The notes under the pieces: model-generated
The model's input: only the letters and a program-made list of their open reading frames with translations
What the model was told of the DNA's origin: nothing
Database searches by the model: none
Source: Arsenicicoccus cauae
Lineage (GTDB): Bacteria > Actinomycetota > Actinomycetes > Actinomycetales > Dermatophilaceae
Length of the DNA: 64,000 nt
NCBI RefSeq assembly: GCF_009707125.1
Contig: NZ_WLVL01000037.1
Location: 248,001-312,000, forward strand
Direction: 5' to 3'
Shown here: one piece after another, positions 42,259-50,915 of the stretch
How positions within the stretch are numbered: the first letter of the stretch is position 1
Layout of the letters: each line of letters starts with the position of its first letter
Translations under genes and position numbers: made by a program

Positions 42259-42951
42259 GTGGCGCGCGTGAACGAGAACGTCTGGCTGGTCGTCCCCCTC
42301 TACAACGAGGCGACGGTGATCGGCGACGTCATCACGCATGCCCGCCGGACCTTCCCCAACATCGTGTGCGTCGACGACGGGTCCAAGGACGAGAGCGCGG
42401 CACGCGCCCTCGCGGCCGGGGCCCGACTCGTCCAGCACCCGGTCAACATGGGGCAGGGCGCCGCCCTGCAGACCGGTTTCGAGTTCGCCCTGACCGACCC
42501 GGGGATGGAGTACGTCGTCACCTTCGACGCGGACGGCCAGCACCAGGTGGACGACGTCCTGCGGATGCTCGACCGCATCCGCCGCGACGACCTCGACGTG
42601 ATCTTCGGGTCGCGGTTCCTGGACGAGCGCACCCAGCCCAGCCCGCTCAAGAAGCTCGTGCTGCGCCTGGCCGTCGCCTACACCAACCTCTCCACCGGCA
42701 CCCGCCTCACCGACGCGCACAACGGGCTGCGGGTGCTGTCCAGGCCTGTCGTCGAGCGGCTCGACATCACGATGAACCGCATGGCCCACGCCTCGGAGAT
42801 CGTCGCGCAGATCGGGGCGCTGCAGATCGACGGCCGACGCGTGCGATACGCCGAGGAGCCGGTCCACATCCTCTACACCGACTACTCGGTCTCCAAGGGC
42901 CAGTCCCTGTGGAACTCGGTCAACATCCTCGTGGAGCTGATGTTCAAGTGA
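42259..42951 (+). CDS. GT2 enzyme of the dolichyl/polyprenyl-phosphate sugar synthase type
   Basis: A 230-residue GT-A enzyme without membrane helices. VVPLYNEATVIGDVITHA and the metal site VVTFDADGQHQVDDVL resemble DPM1/DPG synthases, which load a sugar onto a polyprenyl phosphate. AHNGLRVLSR and VHILYTDYSVSKGQSLWNS are also typical. The start is the GTG at 42259-42261 with GGAAAGG eight bases upstream. It overlaps the DUF2304 gene by GTGA, a pairing common in wall-sugar loci. Confidence 0.9.
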   Translation: MARVNENVWLVVPLYNEATVIGDVITHARRTFPNIVCVDDGSKDESAARALAAGARLVQHPVNMGQGAALQTGFEFALTDPGMEYVVTFDADGQHQVDDVLRMLDRIRRDDLDVIFGSRFLDERTQPSPLKKLVLRLAVAYTNLSTGTRLTDAHNGLRVLSRPVVERLDITMNRMAHASEIVAQIGALQIDGRRVRYAEEPVHILYTDYSVSKGQSLWNSVNILVELMFK

Positions 42952-43391
42952 AGGCCCTCATCCAGCTCGCGCTGATCGCCGCCGTCGTCGTCGTGCTCCT
43001 GCGGATGACCACGGCGCGGGGTGCGCGCACCCAGGCCATCCGCCGCCTCGGCATGTTCGCGTTCGCCGCCTTCGCGGTGTACTCGATCATCTTCCCGTCG
43101 GTCTGGGTCGGCCTGGCCCGGGCCGTGGGCGTCGGACGTGGCACCGACCTGGTGCTCTACATCCTGGTGATCGCCTTCCTCGGCTACATGATGAGCACCC
43201 ACCTGCGCTTCCGCGAGATGGACGTGCGGTTCACCCGGCTCTCCCGCCGCATCGCCCTCGACGAGGCCGCCGCCCGACACCCGGAGGTGGCGTCCAGGCC
43301 CCAGGGGCAACCTGGGGCTACGGTGATGCGTCCCGAAGACATGACCGACGTCCCCGACCCGGAGGCCGGCCCGACCGATGACGCCCGCTGA
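42948..43391 (+). CDS. DUF2304 membrane protein
   Basis: A 147-residue protein with three predicted membrane helices (about 2-19, 33-56, 63-80) and a charged cytoplasmic tail containing FREMDVRFTRLSRRIALDEA. DUF2304 proteins usually sit next to a polyprenyl-phosphate GT2, as here, and are thought to anchor or assist it. It starts with a GTG overlapping the upstream stop and overlaps the LCP gene by 14 bases. Confidence 0.85.
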   Translation: MKALIQLALIAAVVVVLLRMTTARGARTQAIRRLGMFAFAAFAVYSIIFPSVWVGLARAVGVGRGTDLVLYILVIAFLGYMMSTHLRFREMDVRFTRLSRRIALDEAAARHPEVASRPQGQPGATVMRPEDMTDVPDPEAGPTDDAR

Positions 43392-44706
43392 CGACCGACA
43401 CCCGCACGACGACACCGATTCCTACGTCGTCGACACGCGCAAGCGTCGCGGCCGGATGTCCAGCCCGCGCAACCCTTTGGGGGGCGCGAGTCGCATCACC
43501 GGTCGCCGCCCTCCTGAAGAATCCCGCGACCGTGATGACATGCCTGACGACAGGCGGGGCGACGGGCACGACGCCGGCTGGGGGGACCAACCCCGTCACG
43601 GCGGCCCGGCCTACCCGGCGGGCGCGGCATACGACCACGGGGACGACGTCCGCTCCGGCACCCGGCAGATGCCCGCCCAGTCGCCCCGGCCCGTCCAGCC
43701 GCCGCCGACCCGGCCCCCGGAGCGTCACCACGGCGCGCGACCGGGTCGCCCGCCGCGGCGGGTGCACCGCCGTCGGCGGGTGGTGGCGCTGCTGCTCGTG
43801 GCGCTGCTGGCCTGGATCGCCTTCCTCGTCATCACCCCGCTGCACGCGTGGAGCTCCGTGTCCACCGTGGACGCCTCCCCTGCGGGGGACCGTCCCGCGC
43901 GGGTGAGCGGCTTCAACTACCTGCTCGTGGGCTCGGACTCGCGGGCCGGGCTCAGCTCCGAGGAGCAGCAGCAGCTCGCGACCGGCGACGACGCGGGGCA
44001 GCGGACCGACTCGATCATCCTCGTCCACGTCTCCGAGACCGGGCAGAGGTCGGCGCTCGTGTCGCTGCCGCGCGACTCCTACGTGCCGATCCCGGGACAC
44101 CACCGCAACAAGATCAACGCCGCCTACTCCATCGGGGGGCCGACGCTGCTCGTCGAGACCGTGGAGCAGGCGACCGGCGTGCACGTGGACGGCTACGTCG
44201 AGATCGGCTTCGGCGGGTTCGCCAGGGTCGTGGACTCGCTCGGCGGCGTGTCCGTGAACGTGCCGTTCGACATGGTCGACGAGAAGGCCGGCATCAACCT
44301 CACGAAGGGCGAGCAGACGCTCAGCGGGCCGCAGGCGCTGGGCTTCGTGCGGTCGCGGTACTCCGACCCCGAGGGCGACCTCGGTCGGGCCAAGCGCCAG
44401 CGCCAGTTCCTCGGCGCCATCATGCGCAAGGCCGCCAGCCCTGCCACCGTCCTGCTCCCCTGGCGGTACTGGGGCTTCACGCACAGCGCGGCCGAGGGCG
44501 TCAAGATCGGGGACGGCACCTCCCCGGCCGACCTCACCCGCGTCCTGCAGGCCATGCGGGCCTCGTCCGGCGCAGACGGCCAGTCGCTGGTCGTGCCGAT
44601 CTCCAACCCGGCCTACCCCACGGCGGCCGGCGTGGCGGTCAAGTGGGACACGACCAAGGCGCAGGCGTTCTTCGACAAGATCAAGAACGACCAGCCCCTC
44701 CCCTGA
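43378..44706 (+). CDS. LytR-CpsA-Psr (LCP) family ligase
   Basis: A 442-residue membrane protein that in this family transfers undecaprenyl-linked glycopolymers to peptidoglycan. A disordered cytoplasmic N-terminus (about 130 residues, Pro/Arg/Asp-rich) precedes a membrane helix (VVALLLVALLAWIAFLVI) and the LCP domain: NYLLVGSDSRAGL, TDSIILVHVSET, ALVSLPRDSYVPIPG, and SRYSDPEGDLGRAKRQRQF with the lipid-pyrophosphate-binding arginines. It overlaps the DUF2304 gene by 14 bases. It probably attaches the polymer made by this region. Confidence 0.93.
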   Translation: MTPADDRHPHDDTDSYVVDTRKRRGRMSSPRNPLGGASRITGRRPPEESRDRDDMPDDRRGDGHDAGWGDQPRHGGPAYPAGAAYDHGDDVRSGTRQMPAQSPRPVQPPPTRPPERHHGARPGRPPRRVHRRRRVVALLLVALLAWIAFLVITPLHAWSSVSTVDASPAGDRPARVSGFNYLLVGSDSRAGLSSEEQQQLATGDDAGQRTDSIILVHVSETGQRSALVSLPRDSYVPIPGHHRNKINAAYSIGGPTLLVETVEQATGVHVDGYVEIGFGGFARVVDSLGGVSVNVPFDMVDEKAGINLTKGEQTLSGPQALGFVRSRYSDPEGDLGRAKRQRQFLGAIMRKAASPATVLLPWRYWGFTHSAAEGVKIGDGTSPADLTRVLQAMRASSGADGQSLVVPISNPAYPTAAGVAVKWDTTKAQAFFDKIKNDQPLP

Positions 44707-44724
44707 GGACCGGTCCGAGGCGGG

Positions 44725-45567
44725 TCAGCGCTCGCCGCGGCGCGCCATGATCGCGCCGTAGGCCACACGCCGCAGCTGCTCGGGCACCAGGCGGTAGACC
44801 CCGCGGACGAGCACGTTGCGCACGCACTGCGCCGGGGTCGTGAACCCCATCCGGAGGAAGCGCCGCTGCAGGGCCAGCTCGGTGCGCAGCATCGACCACC
44901 CGCCCCGCCGGGCGTAGGCGCCCTCGCCCACCCGGTAGCACAGCAGGGGGTCGGCGACGTTGGCCACCCGCGCCCCGCCCTGGATCATCCGGGCGAACAG
45001 GAGGTAGTCCTCCATCTGCTTGAAGTCCTGGTAGCCCCCCGCGGCCTCGACGGCAGACCGGCGGTAGACCACGGTCGGGTGGTTGAACGGCTGCGCCATC
45101 CGGGAGGACTCGACGATCCGCTCGGGGGTCAGCGGCGGCACCCGGCGACCGACCACGTCGTCGCGACCGCGCCCGATCTCCAGCATCCCCGACCCCACCA
45201 CGTCGGCGCCCCGCTCGATGACGGGCAGCTGCACCGCGAACCGCTCGGGCAGCGCGATGTCGTCGGCGTCCATGCGGGCCACCACGTCGTGGGCGCATCG
45301 CGCGAGCCCAGCGGTGAGGGCGACCCCGAGACCGCGGTTGACCGGCAGGCGCACGAGCTCCACCGGCACCACCGCCCCCGCCACCAGCCGCTGGATCGCC
45401 TCGTCGAGCGGGGTCGGCACCGGGCCGTCCTGCACCAGCACGACCTGCGCGGGGCGCCGCGTCTGCTCCACCGTCACGGAGTCGAGGGCCTCGCGCAGGT
45501 GCTCCGGGTCGTCGCCGCGGTAGACGCACATCAGCACGCTGAACGGCAGCCCGCTCACCTCGGTCAC
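44725..45567 (-). CDS. Glycosyltransferase family 2 protein (paralogue of the GT at 41308)
   Basis: A 280-residue GT-A enzyme. It has FSVLMCVYRGDDPEHLREAL, the DxD in VVARMDADDIALPERF and QDFKQMEDYLLFARMI. The C-terminus LRRVAYGAIMARRGER parallels LLNRAYSALFRR of the other copy. The GTG at 45565-45567 overlaps the stop of the upstream GT gene. It is convergent with the LCP gene, 18 bases away. Confidence 0.88.
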   Translation of the reverse strand: MTEVSGLPFSVLMCVYRGDDPEHLREALDSVTVEQTRRPAQVVLVQDGPVPTPLDEAIQRLVAGAVVPVELVRLPVNRGLGVALTAGLARCAHDVVARMDADDIALPERFAVQLPVIERGADVVGSGMLEIGRGRDDVVGRRVPPLTPERIVESSRMAQPFNHPTVVYRRSAVEAAGGYQDFKQMEDYLLFARMIQGGARVANVADPLLCYRVGEGAYARRGGWSMLRTELALQRRFLRMGFTTPAQCVRNVLVRGVYRLVPEQLRRVAYGAIMARRGER

Positions 45568-46487
45568 GCCTGCTCCCCCACGGCCTCGGCCAGTACGTCC
45601 TCCGTGCGTCGCGGGCCACGGACCACCCCGTCGCGCAGGCCCCTGACCAGGCCCTGCACCAGCGTTCCCCGGTCCCGCGACCGCGCGACGGTCCGCCCCC
45701 ACCGCAGCAGCGAGGAGCCGCCGTAGACGGCCTTCTCCACCGGAGAGAGCGAGCGCGAGCGCGTCCACATCCACACCTTGTTGCGCACCTCGTAGTAGAA
45801 GCGTGGCCCCGGGTCGGCGTCGGTCGACCCGAAGGTCCGCGTCTTGTGCACGACGACGGATGCCGGGCAGGCCAGACCGTGACCACCCCGGATCAGGCGC
45901 GTGGAGTACTCGAAGTCGTCGTTCCACAGGAAGTAGTCGGCCACCGGCAGCCCCCGCTCCCGGACCGCGGCGCCGTCGCACAGGATCGACACGAAGGACG
46001 CGGACCGCACCGGCACGCAGCCGACCGACGCCGCCGCCTCCCGCTCCCCCGACGACGCGAACGGCGACGGCCGAGGGGTGTTCATCGGGTGGTCGCGCCC
46101 GTCGGTCCACACGACCCGGCTGGCCACGACGGCCGGTGTGCCGAGGGGGAACTCGTCGCGGGCCCGGACGAGGGCGGCGAGCGCCCCGGGCTCCGGCACG
46201 GTGTCGTCGTCCATGAGCCAGACCGCGTCGCACCCCAGCTCGAGAGCCCGCCGTATGCCGAGCGCGAAACCCCCGGCGCCACCGGTGTTGGTGCGCGCGG
46301 TGACGGTCACGACGTCGTCGGCCTGGGACCGCAGGGTCTCGGCGGTGCCGTCCGTGGAGGCGTTGTCGACGACGACGACCCGCGAGACCGGCAGGGTCTG
46401 GGCGCGCAGCGCCCCCAGCACCTCGAGGAGCAGGTCGTGGCGGTTCCAGGTCACGACCACGGCGACGACGGAGGCGTCGGGCGTCAT
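45564..46487 (-). CDS. Glycosyltransferase family 2 protein (GlfT1/WbbL-like)
   Basis: A 307-residue GT-A enzyme. The N-terminus VVAVVVTWNRHDLLLEVLGA, the metal site VWLMDDDTVPEPGAL and the acceptor motif DYFLWNDDFEYSTRLIRGG with the later FYYEVRNKVWMW place it near GlfT1 and rhamnosyltransferases, which prime wall galactan. In view of glf and glfT2 in the region, a priming galactofuranosyltransferase is possible. The ATG at 46485-46487 lies just after the acyl-CoA dehydrogenase stop, so it shares that transcript. Confidence 0.85.
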   Translation of the reverse strand: MTPDASVVAVVVTWNRHDLLLEVLGALRAQTLPVSRVVVVDNASTDGTAETLRSQADDVVTVTARTNTGGAGGFALGIRRALELGCDAVWLMDDDTVPEPGALAALVRARDEFPLGTPAVVASRVVWTDGRDHPMNTPRPSPFASSGEREAAASVGCVPVRSASFVSILCDGAAVRERGLPVADYFLWNDDFEYSTRLIRGGHGLACPASVVVHKTRTFGSTDADPGPRFYYEVRNKVWMWTRSRSLSPVEKAVYGGSSLLRWGRTVARSRDRGTLVQGLVRGLRDGVVRGPRRTEDVLAEAVGEQA

Positions 46488-46495
46488 ACGGCCGG

Positions 46496-47662
46496 TCAGC
46501 CCTTGAGCAGCTGACGCGCCATGACCAGGCGCTGCACCTGGTTGGTGCCCTCGTAGATCTGGGTGATCTTGGCGTCGCGCATCATCCGCTCGACCGGGAA
46601 GTCCTTGGTGTAGCCGGCGCCGCCGAGGGCCTGGACCGCGTCGGTGGTGACCTTCATCGCCATGTCGGAGGCGAAGCACTTGGCGGCTGCGCCGAAGAAC
46701 GGCAGGTCGGCGTCGCCGCGCTCGGACTTCGCGGCGGCGACGTAGACCATCTGCCGCGCCACCTCCAGCTCCATGGCCATGTCCGCGAGCATGAACTGCA
46801 TGCCCTGGAACTCCGCGATCGCCTTGCCGAACTGCTTGCGCTCCTTGACGTAGGCCACGGCCGCGTCGAGGGCTCCTTGCGCGATGCCGACGGCCTGGGC
46901 GCCGATCGTGATGCGGGTGTGGTCGAGGGTGCGCAGCGCGATCTTGAGGCCGTCGCCGACCTCGCCCACGCGGCGGTCATCGCCGATGCGGACGTTGTCG
47001 AGGTGCAGCTCGCGGGTGGGGCTGCCCTTGATGCCGAGCTTGCGCTCGGGCTCGGAGAAGCCGAAGCCCTCGTCGCCCTTCTCCACCACGAAGGCGGTGA
47101 CGTTGGCGCCGCGGCGGCCGTCGGGGTCGCTGACCGCGAGGACGGTGTAGAACTCCGAGACCCCGGCGTTGGTGATCCAGGCCTTGGTGCCGTTGAGGAT
47201 CCAGTCGTCGCCCTCGCGGCGGGCCCGGGTACGCATGCCGGCCGTGTCGGACCCGGCCTCCCGCTCGGACAGGCCGTAGGAGAACATCGCCTCGCCGCGG
47301 GCCATCGGCGGCAGGTAGCGGCGCCTGACCTCCTCCGAGCCGGCCAGGATCACCGGCATCGAGCCGAGCTTGTTGACCGCGGGGATCAGCGAGGAGGAGG
47401 CGCACCCGCGGGCCACCTCCTCGATGACGATGCAGGTGCCGAGGGCGTCCAGGCCCACGCCGTCGTACTCCTCGGCGACGTGCGGCGCCTGCAGGTCGAC
47501 CTGGCGCAGGGCGTCGTAGGCGACCTGGGGGAAGACCCCCTGCTCGTCCACCTCGGCGGCAGCGGGGGCGATCTTGTCGGCGACCACCTCGCGCAGCATC
47601 GCGCGGAGCTCCTCGTGCTCCTCGGAGGTCGTGAACAGGTCGAAGTCGGTGTTGGAAGCCAC
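46496..47662 (-). CDS. Acyl-CoA dehydrogenase
   Basis: FAD-dependent dehydrogenase of 388 residues with the three-domain ACAD fold. Typical blocks are YGLSEREAGSDTAGMRT (FAD and substrate), WILNGTKAWITNAG and the catalytic glutamate near the C-terminus in QIYEGTNQVQRLVMAR. It resembles short-chain members. The GTG start at 47660-47662 has no Shine-Dalgarno, but TAGGCT lies six bases upstream. Two GT2 genes follow with almost no gap, an unusual partner for a catabolic enzyme. Confidence 0.94.
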   Translation of the reverse strand: MASNTDFDLFTTSEEHEELRAMLREVVADKIAPAAAEVDEQGVFPQVAYDALRQVDLQAPHVAEEYDGVGLDALGTCIVIEEVARGCASSSLIPAVNKLGSMPVILAGSEEVRRRYLPPMARGEAMFSYGLSEREAGSDTAGMRTRARREGDDWILNGTKAWITNAGVSEFYTVLAVSDPDGRRGANVTAFVVEKGDEGFGFSEPERKLGIKGSPTRELHLDNVRIGDDRRVGEVGDGLKIALRTLDHTRITIGAQAVGIAQGALDAAVAYVKERKQFGKAIAEFQGMQFMLADMAMELEVARQMVYVAAAKSERGDADLPFFGAAAKCFASDMAMKVTTDAVQALGGAGYTKDFPVERMMRDAKITQIYEGTNQVQRLVMARQLLKG

Positions 47663-47668
47663 GGGCCG

Positions 47669-47674
47669 AGCCTA
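47669..47674 (-). promoter_or_regulatory. -10 element for leaderless acyl-CoA dehydrogenase transcript
   Basis: Minus-strand TAGGCT is six bases (CGGCCC) before the GTG start. The spacing places the first transcribed base at the start codon. Confidence 0.6.
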
Positions 47675-47793
47675 CCTGCGCCCGGGTCTCCCGGCGGCGG
47701 CCGGGAGGCGTGTCCCTCACCACCTGCCACGTATGCCGGGGGCCTCGGCTCGGTATGGTCCAGGCACCAGATCCGCGACGCGAGGAGGCAGGC

Positions 47794-48030
47794 ATGACCA
47801 CGCAGCAGCCCGAGGAGCCCTCGGTGATGGACCAGGCCCAGGACGGAGACGCCGGCCAGGTGTCGCGCTCCGGGCTCTACCCCACCCAGGACGAGAGCAG
47901 CACCGGTCAGTCGGGGGACGCCGACGAGACCACCCCCTCGACGGACGGGGACGACCCCGAGCTCGCCGGCGCCGACCTCGACGAGGACCAGTCCGAGGGA
48001 CGCGGTCCCACGATCGAGCCCGGGGCATGA
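47794..48030 (+). CDS. Small acidic hypothetical protein
   Basis: A 78-residue protein rich in Asp, Glu, Gly and Ser with no hydrophobic segment; it is likely disordered. I do not recognise a family. Support comes from a good ribosome site (GAGGAGG, six bases before the ATG at 47794), a TATGGT -10 candidate at 47754-47759 and an ATGA overlap with the next gene. A longer frame upstream to 47710 is less likely. Confidence 0.65.
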   Translation: MTTQQPEEPSVMDQAQDGDAGQVSRSGLYPTQDESSTGQSGDADETTPSTDGDDPELAGADLDEDQSEGRGPTIEPGA

Positions 48031-49286
48031 CGGCCGGCACCGCGAGTCGCACGACCACCCCCGCCGGTGAGGAGGCGAGCGCCCGCCCGGCGCTCGCCCG
48101 CCTCGTCGGCGACGTCGAGACCTTCGCCGCCGAGGTCTGGGGCCGTCGTCCGCTGCTGCGCACGGGCGCCGAGGCCCTGGCCGAGGACGGACGGGACTTC
48201 ACCGACCTGTTCGGTCCCGGCGCGGTGGACGAGATGGTGTCCCGTCGCGGTCTGAGGGCGCCCTTCCTGCGGCTGGCCAAGGACGGGTCCCCGCTGCCCG
48301 ACAGCCTGTTCACCACGGCGGGCGGTGTCGGGGCCAGCGTGCGCGACCAGGTCGGGGACGACCAGCTCCACCGCGAGTTCGCGGGCGGGGCCACGATCGT
48401 CGCGCAGGGCCTGCACCGCACCTGGCCGCCACTCGTGGACCTCGGGCAGCAGCTGGCCGTCGACCTCGGCCACCCCGTCCAGATCAACGCCTACATCACG
48501 CCGCCGCAGAGCCAGGGCTTCGCCGACCACTACGACGTCCACGACGTCTTCGTCGTGCAGACCAGCGGCCGCAAGCGTTGGGTCCTGCACGCCCCCGTGC
48601 TGGAGGCCCCGCTGCGGCACCACCCGTGGGCCGAGCGACGCAGCGAGGTCGAGGAGGCTGCCCGGGCCGAGCCGATCCTCGACGTGACCCTCGAGCCCGG
48701 CGACGTCCTCTACCTCCCGCGGGGCACGATCCACGCGGCCTCGACCTTCGGCGAGATCTCCTCGCACGTCACCATCGGGGTCCACACCTGGACGCCGTAT
48801 GCCGCCGCCGAGGTCATCGGCCAGCTCGCCCTCGACCGGGCGGCCGCCGACCTGCAGGTCCGGCGGTCCTTGGCGCTGGGCGTCGACATCGCCTCGGACA
48901 CGAGCGGGTTCGCCGTCGCGCGGGAGGCGCTGGTGCGCGCGATCGAGCAGCTCGACGACGCCGCGATCTCTCGCGCCCTGACCCGCCGCGACGAGTCGAG
49001 CCGCCGACTCTCGCCGATCTCCCCCATCGCGCAGGTGCAGGCCGCGCTCGACCTCGACGACGCGTCGCGGCTCCGCCTGCGCCCGCACCTGCGGGTGACG
49101 GTCTCCCCGGTCCCGGCCGACGACGCCCAGATCATGCTGGACAGCCGCCTCGGGCTGCAGCGGATCGCCGCGACCGGCCGGCCCGCCGTCGACATCATGC
49201 TGGAGGGCGGAGAGACCACCGCCGCCGAGCTGGGGCAGGAGGCCGCGCGGGCCCTCCTGCGCGCCGGGGTCGTCGTCCCCGCCTGA
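48027..49286 (+). CDS. JmjC/cupin-type 2-oxoglutarate oxygenase (RoxA/YcfD-like)
   Basis: A 419-residue protein of the cupin-4 superfamily. Iron ligands of the facial triad are visible in FADHYDVHDVFVVQ (His-x-Asp) and in PRGTIHAAS (second His). The N-terminal AAEVWGRRPLLRTGAE and the C-terminal winged-helix-like region fit bacterial ribosomal-protein hydroxylases such as YcfD, which hydroxylates L16. The actual substrate here is inferred. The ATG overlaps the stop of the small acidic gene. Confidence 0.85.
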   Translation: MTAGTASRTTTPAGEEASARPALARLVGDVETFAAEVWGRRPLLRTGAEALAEDGRDFTDLFGPGAVDEMVSRRGLRAPFLRLAKDGSPLPDSLFTTAGGVGASVRDQVGDDQLHREFAGGATIVAQGLHRTWPPLVDLGQQLAVDLGHPVQINAYITPPQSQGFADHYDVHDVFVVQTSGRKRWVLHAPVLEAPLRHHPWAERRSEVEEAARAEPILDVTLEPGDVLYLPRGTIHAASTFGEISSHVTIGVHTWTPYAAAEVIGQLALDRAAADLQVRRSLALGVDIASDTSGFAVAREALVRAIEQLDDAAISRALTRRDESSRRLSPISPIAQVQAALDLDDASRLRLRPHLRVTVSPVPADDAQIMLDSRLGLQRIAATGRPAVDIMLEGGETTAAELGQEAARALLRAGVVVPA

Positions 49287-49303
49287 CTTCGCCACCCCCA
49301 GAA

Positions 49304-49348
49304 ATCGTGAGGGTTTGGACCGAGGATGTCGGACCAGACCCTCACGAT
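49304..49348 (+). terminator. Terminator hairpin after the cupin gene
   Basis: ATCGTGAGGGT (49304-49314) pairs with its complement at 49338-49348, and four further base pairs including one G-U extend the stem. The loop is about 15 bases. It begins 17 bases after the stop codon. The sequence is distinctive and might be a dispersed repeat. Confidence 0.7.
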
Positions 49349-49439
49349 CGCGGCAAGGGGGAGGGCACGGATCAGTAGAGTCGGCGGCCGTCCGGGCCGT
49401 GCACGCCGGGGCCACCGGTAGCCGTAGAGAACGACCTCG

Positions 49440-49609
49440 ATCGATGACCTCGTGGAGCCCCCACCCCAGCTCCGGGTGCTGGCGGTAGCGGAAGATCAGG
49501 TCCCGCACGAAGGCGTACTGCGAGTCGGGGTCGCTGCCGTGCGGACCCCCGCCGTGCTGGAGCCGGCGTTCGACTCGGGGGTCCACTGCATGGGGGTGCG
49601 GACCGCCAT
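49440..49609 (-). pseudogene. Remnant of a GH13 alpha-amylase-family gene (trehalose synthase-like)
   Basis: Two adjacent minus-strand frames encode consecutive pieces of a GH13 enzyme. The first, from 49609, reads MAVRTPMQWTPESNAGSSTA, which carries the RTPMQW block of trehalose synthases and alpha-glucosidases. After a frameshift near 49550 the second reads SQYAFVRDLIFRYRQHPELG and continues WGLHEVIDRGR. The active-site part upstream and the C-terminus are missing. It fills most of the 432-bp gap between the cupin and aminotransferase genes. Confidence 0.75.
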
Positions 49610-49718
49610 ACGGCCCTCCTCAGGCCCCGACCCGGCGGCAGGTGCCCGAGACCTCGCCCGATCAGCGGTTGCCTCCGGCGCCCCGTCATCATGGCGGACG
49701 GGCCAGCGCGCGGACGGG

Positions 49719-50915
49719 TCAGGCGAAGAAGGCCAGGACGGCCTCGACGACCCGCTGCTGATCGGCCTCGGTCAGGTCGGTGGAGCACGGCAGGGACACG
49801 CCACGAGCGAACAGGTCGTCCCCCACGGCACCGCCGAGAGTGCTCGACCCCGCGAACGGCGGCTGCGCGTGCAGGGGGCGCCACAAGGCGCGTCCCTGGA
49901 CCCGGTGCGACTTCAGGTGCGCGATGAACGCGTCCCGGCCGCCCTTGTCCTCGGGCACGAGGACGGAGTAGAGCCAGTCGTTGGACTCGGTGCCCTCGAT
50001 ACGCGGGGGAAGCGTGAGCGGCAGGTCGGCGAAGGCCTCGTCGTAGCGACGGGCGATGCGATGCTTCGCCTCGAGGAAGCCGGGCAGCCGCTCCAGCTGG
50101 GCCAGACCGAGCCCGGCGGCGATGTTGGTGAGGCGGTAGTTGTAGCCGACCTCGTCGTGCAGGTAACCGATGTCGGGGACCTTGGCCTGGGTCGTGAGGT
50201 GCTTGGCCCGGCGCGCGAGGGCCTCGTCGTCGGTGACGATCATCCCGCCGCCTCCGGTGGTGGCGACCTTGTTGCCGTTGAACGAGTAGCAGCCGATCCG
50301 ACCGACGGTGCCCGTATGACGGCCCGCCAGCGCCCCGCTCGTCCAGGTGGCGCCGAGGGACTCCGCGGCGTCCTCCAGGACGGCGACGCCGAAGCGGTCG
50401 CAGACCTCGAGCAGCCGCCCCATGTCGGCCGGCTGCCCGAGGACGTGCACGACCTCCAGGGCCTTGGGCAGGGGCTCGGCGGCGTCGGCGCGACGCTGCA
50501 GCTCGCGCTCCACCAGGTCGGGGTCGAGGTCCCAGGAGGCGTCGCTGTCCACCAGGACGGCACGCGCTCCGAGGTAGGCGATCGGGTTGATCGACCCGAC
50601 GAACGTGAAGTCGCTGACCATCACCTCGTCGTCGCGCTCGACCCCGAGCAGGATCAGCGCGACGTGCAGCGCGGCCGTGCCCGAGGAGGTCGCGACGGCG
50701 TAGCCGGCGCCGACATACTCTGCGAAGCGCTCCTCGAACTCGGACACGAACGGTCCGACCGAGGACACGAAGCCGGACTCGACGGCCTCGAGCACGTAGC
50801 GCCGCTCCAGCTCGCCGATGTTGGGGACGGACAGCGGCACGAAGCCCTGCTCGAAGGCGCTCGGGGCGTTGGCCTCCCCGCCCACGCTGTGCCGGGCGGT
50901 CTCGGCGTCGCTCAT
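49719..50915 (-). CDS. legC: Aminotransferase, LegC type (DegT/DnrJ/EryC1 family)
   Basis: PLP-dependent sugar aminotransferase of 398 residues. PLP contacts are in ATSSGTAALHVALILLG and the catalytic lysine in CYSFNGNKVATTGGGGM. In the legionaminic route it aminates C4 of the 4-keto-6-deoxy-GlcNAc nucleotide made by LegB. The ATG overlaps the legB stop (ATGA). It is the last gene of the minus-strand nonulosonate operon. Confidence 0.88.
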   Translation of the reverse strand: MSDAETARHSVGGEANAPSAFEQGFVPLSVPNIGELERRYVLEAVESGFVSSVGPFVSEFEERFAEYVGAGYAVATSSGTAALHVALILLGVERDDEVMVSDFTFVGSINPIAYLGARAVLVDSDASWDLDPDLVERELQRRADAAEPLPKALEVVHVLGQPADMGRLLEVCDRFGVAVLEDAAESLGATWTSGALAGRHTGTVGRIGCYSFNGNKVATTGGGGMIVTDDEALARRAKHLTTQAKVPDIGYLHDEVGYNYRLTNIAAGLGLAQLERLPGFLEAKHRIARRYDEAFADLPLTLPPRIEGTESNDWLYSVLVPEDKGGRDAFIAHLKSHRVQGRALWRPLHAQPPFAGSSTLGGAVGDDLFARGVSLPCSTDLTEADQQRVVEAVLAFFA

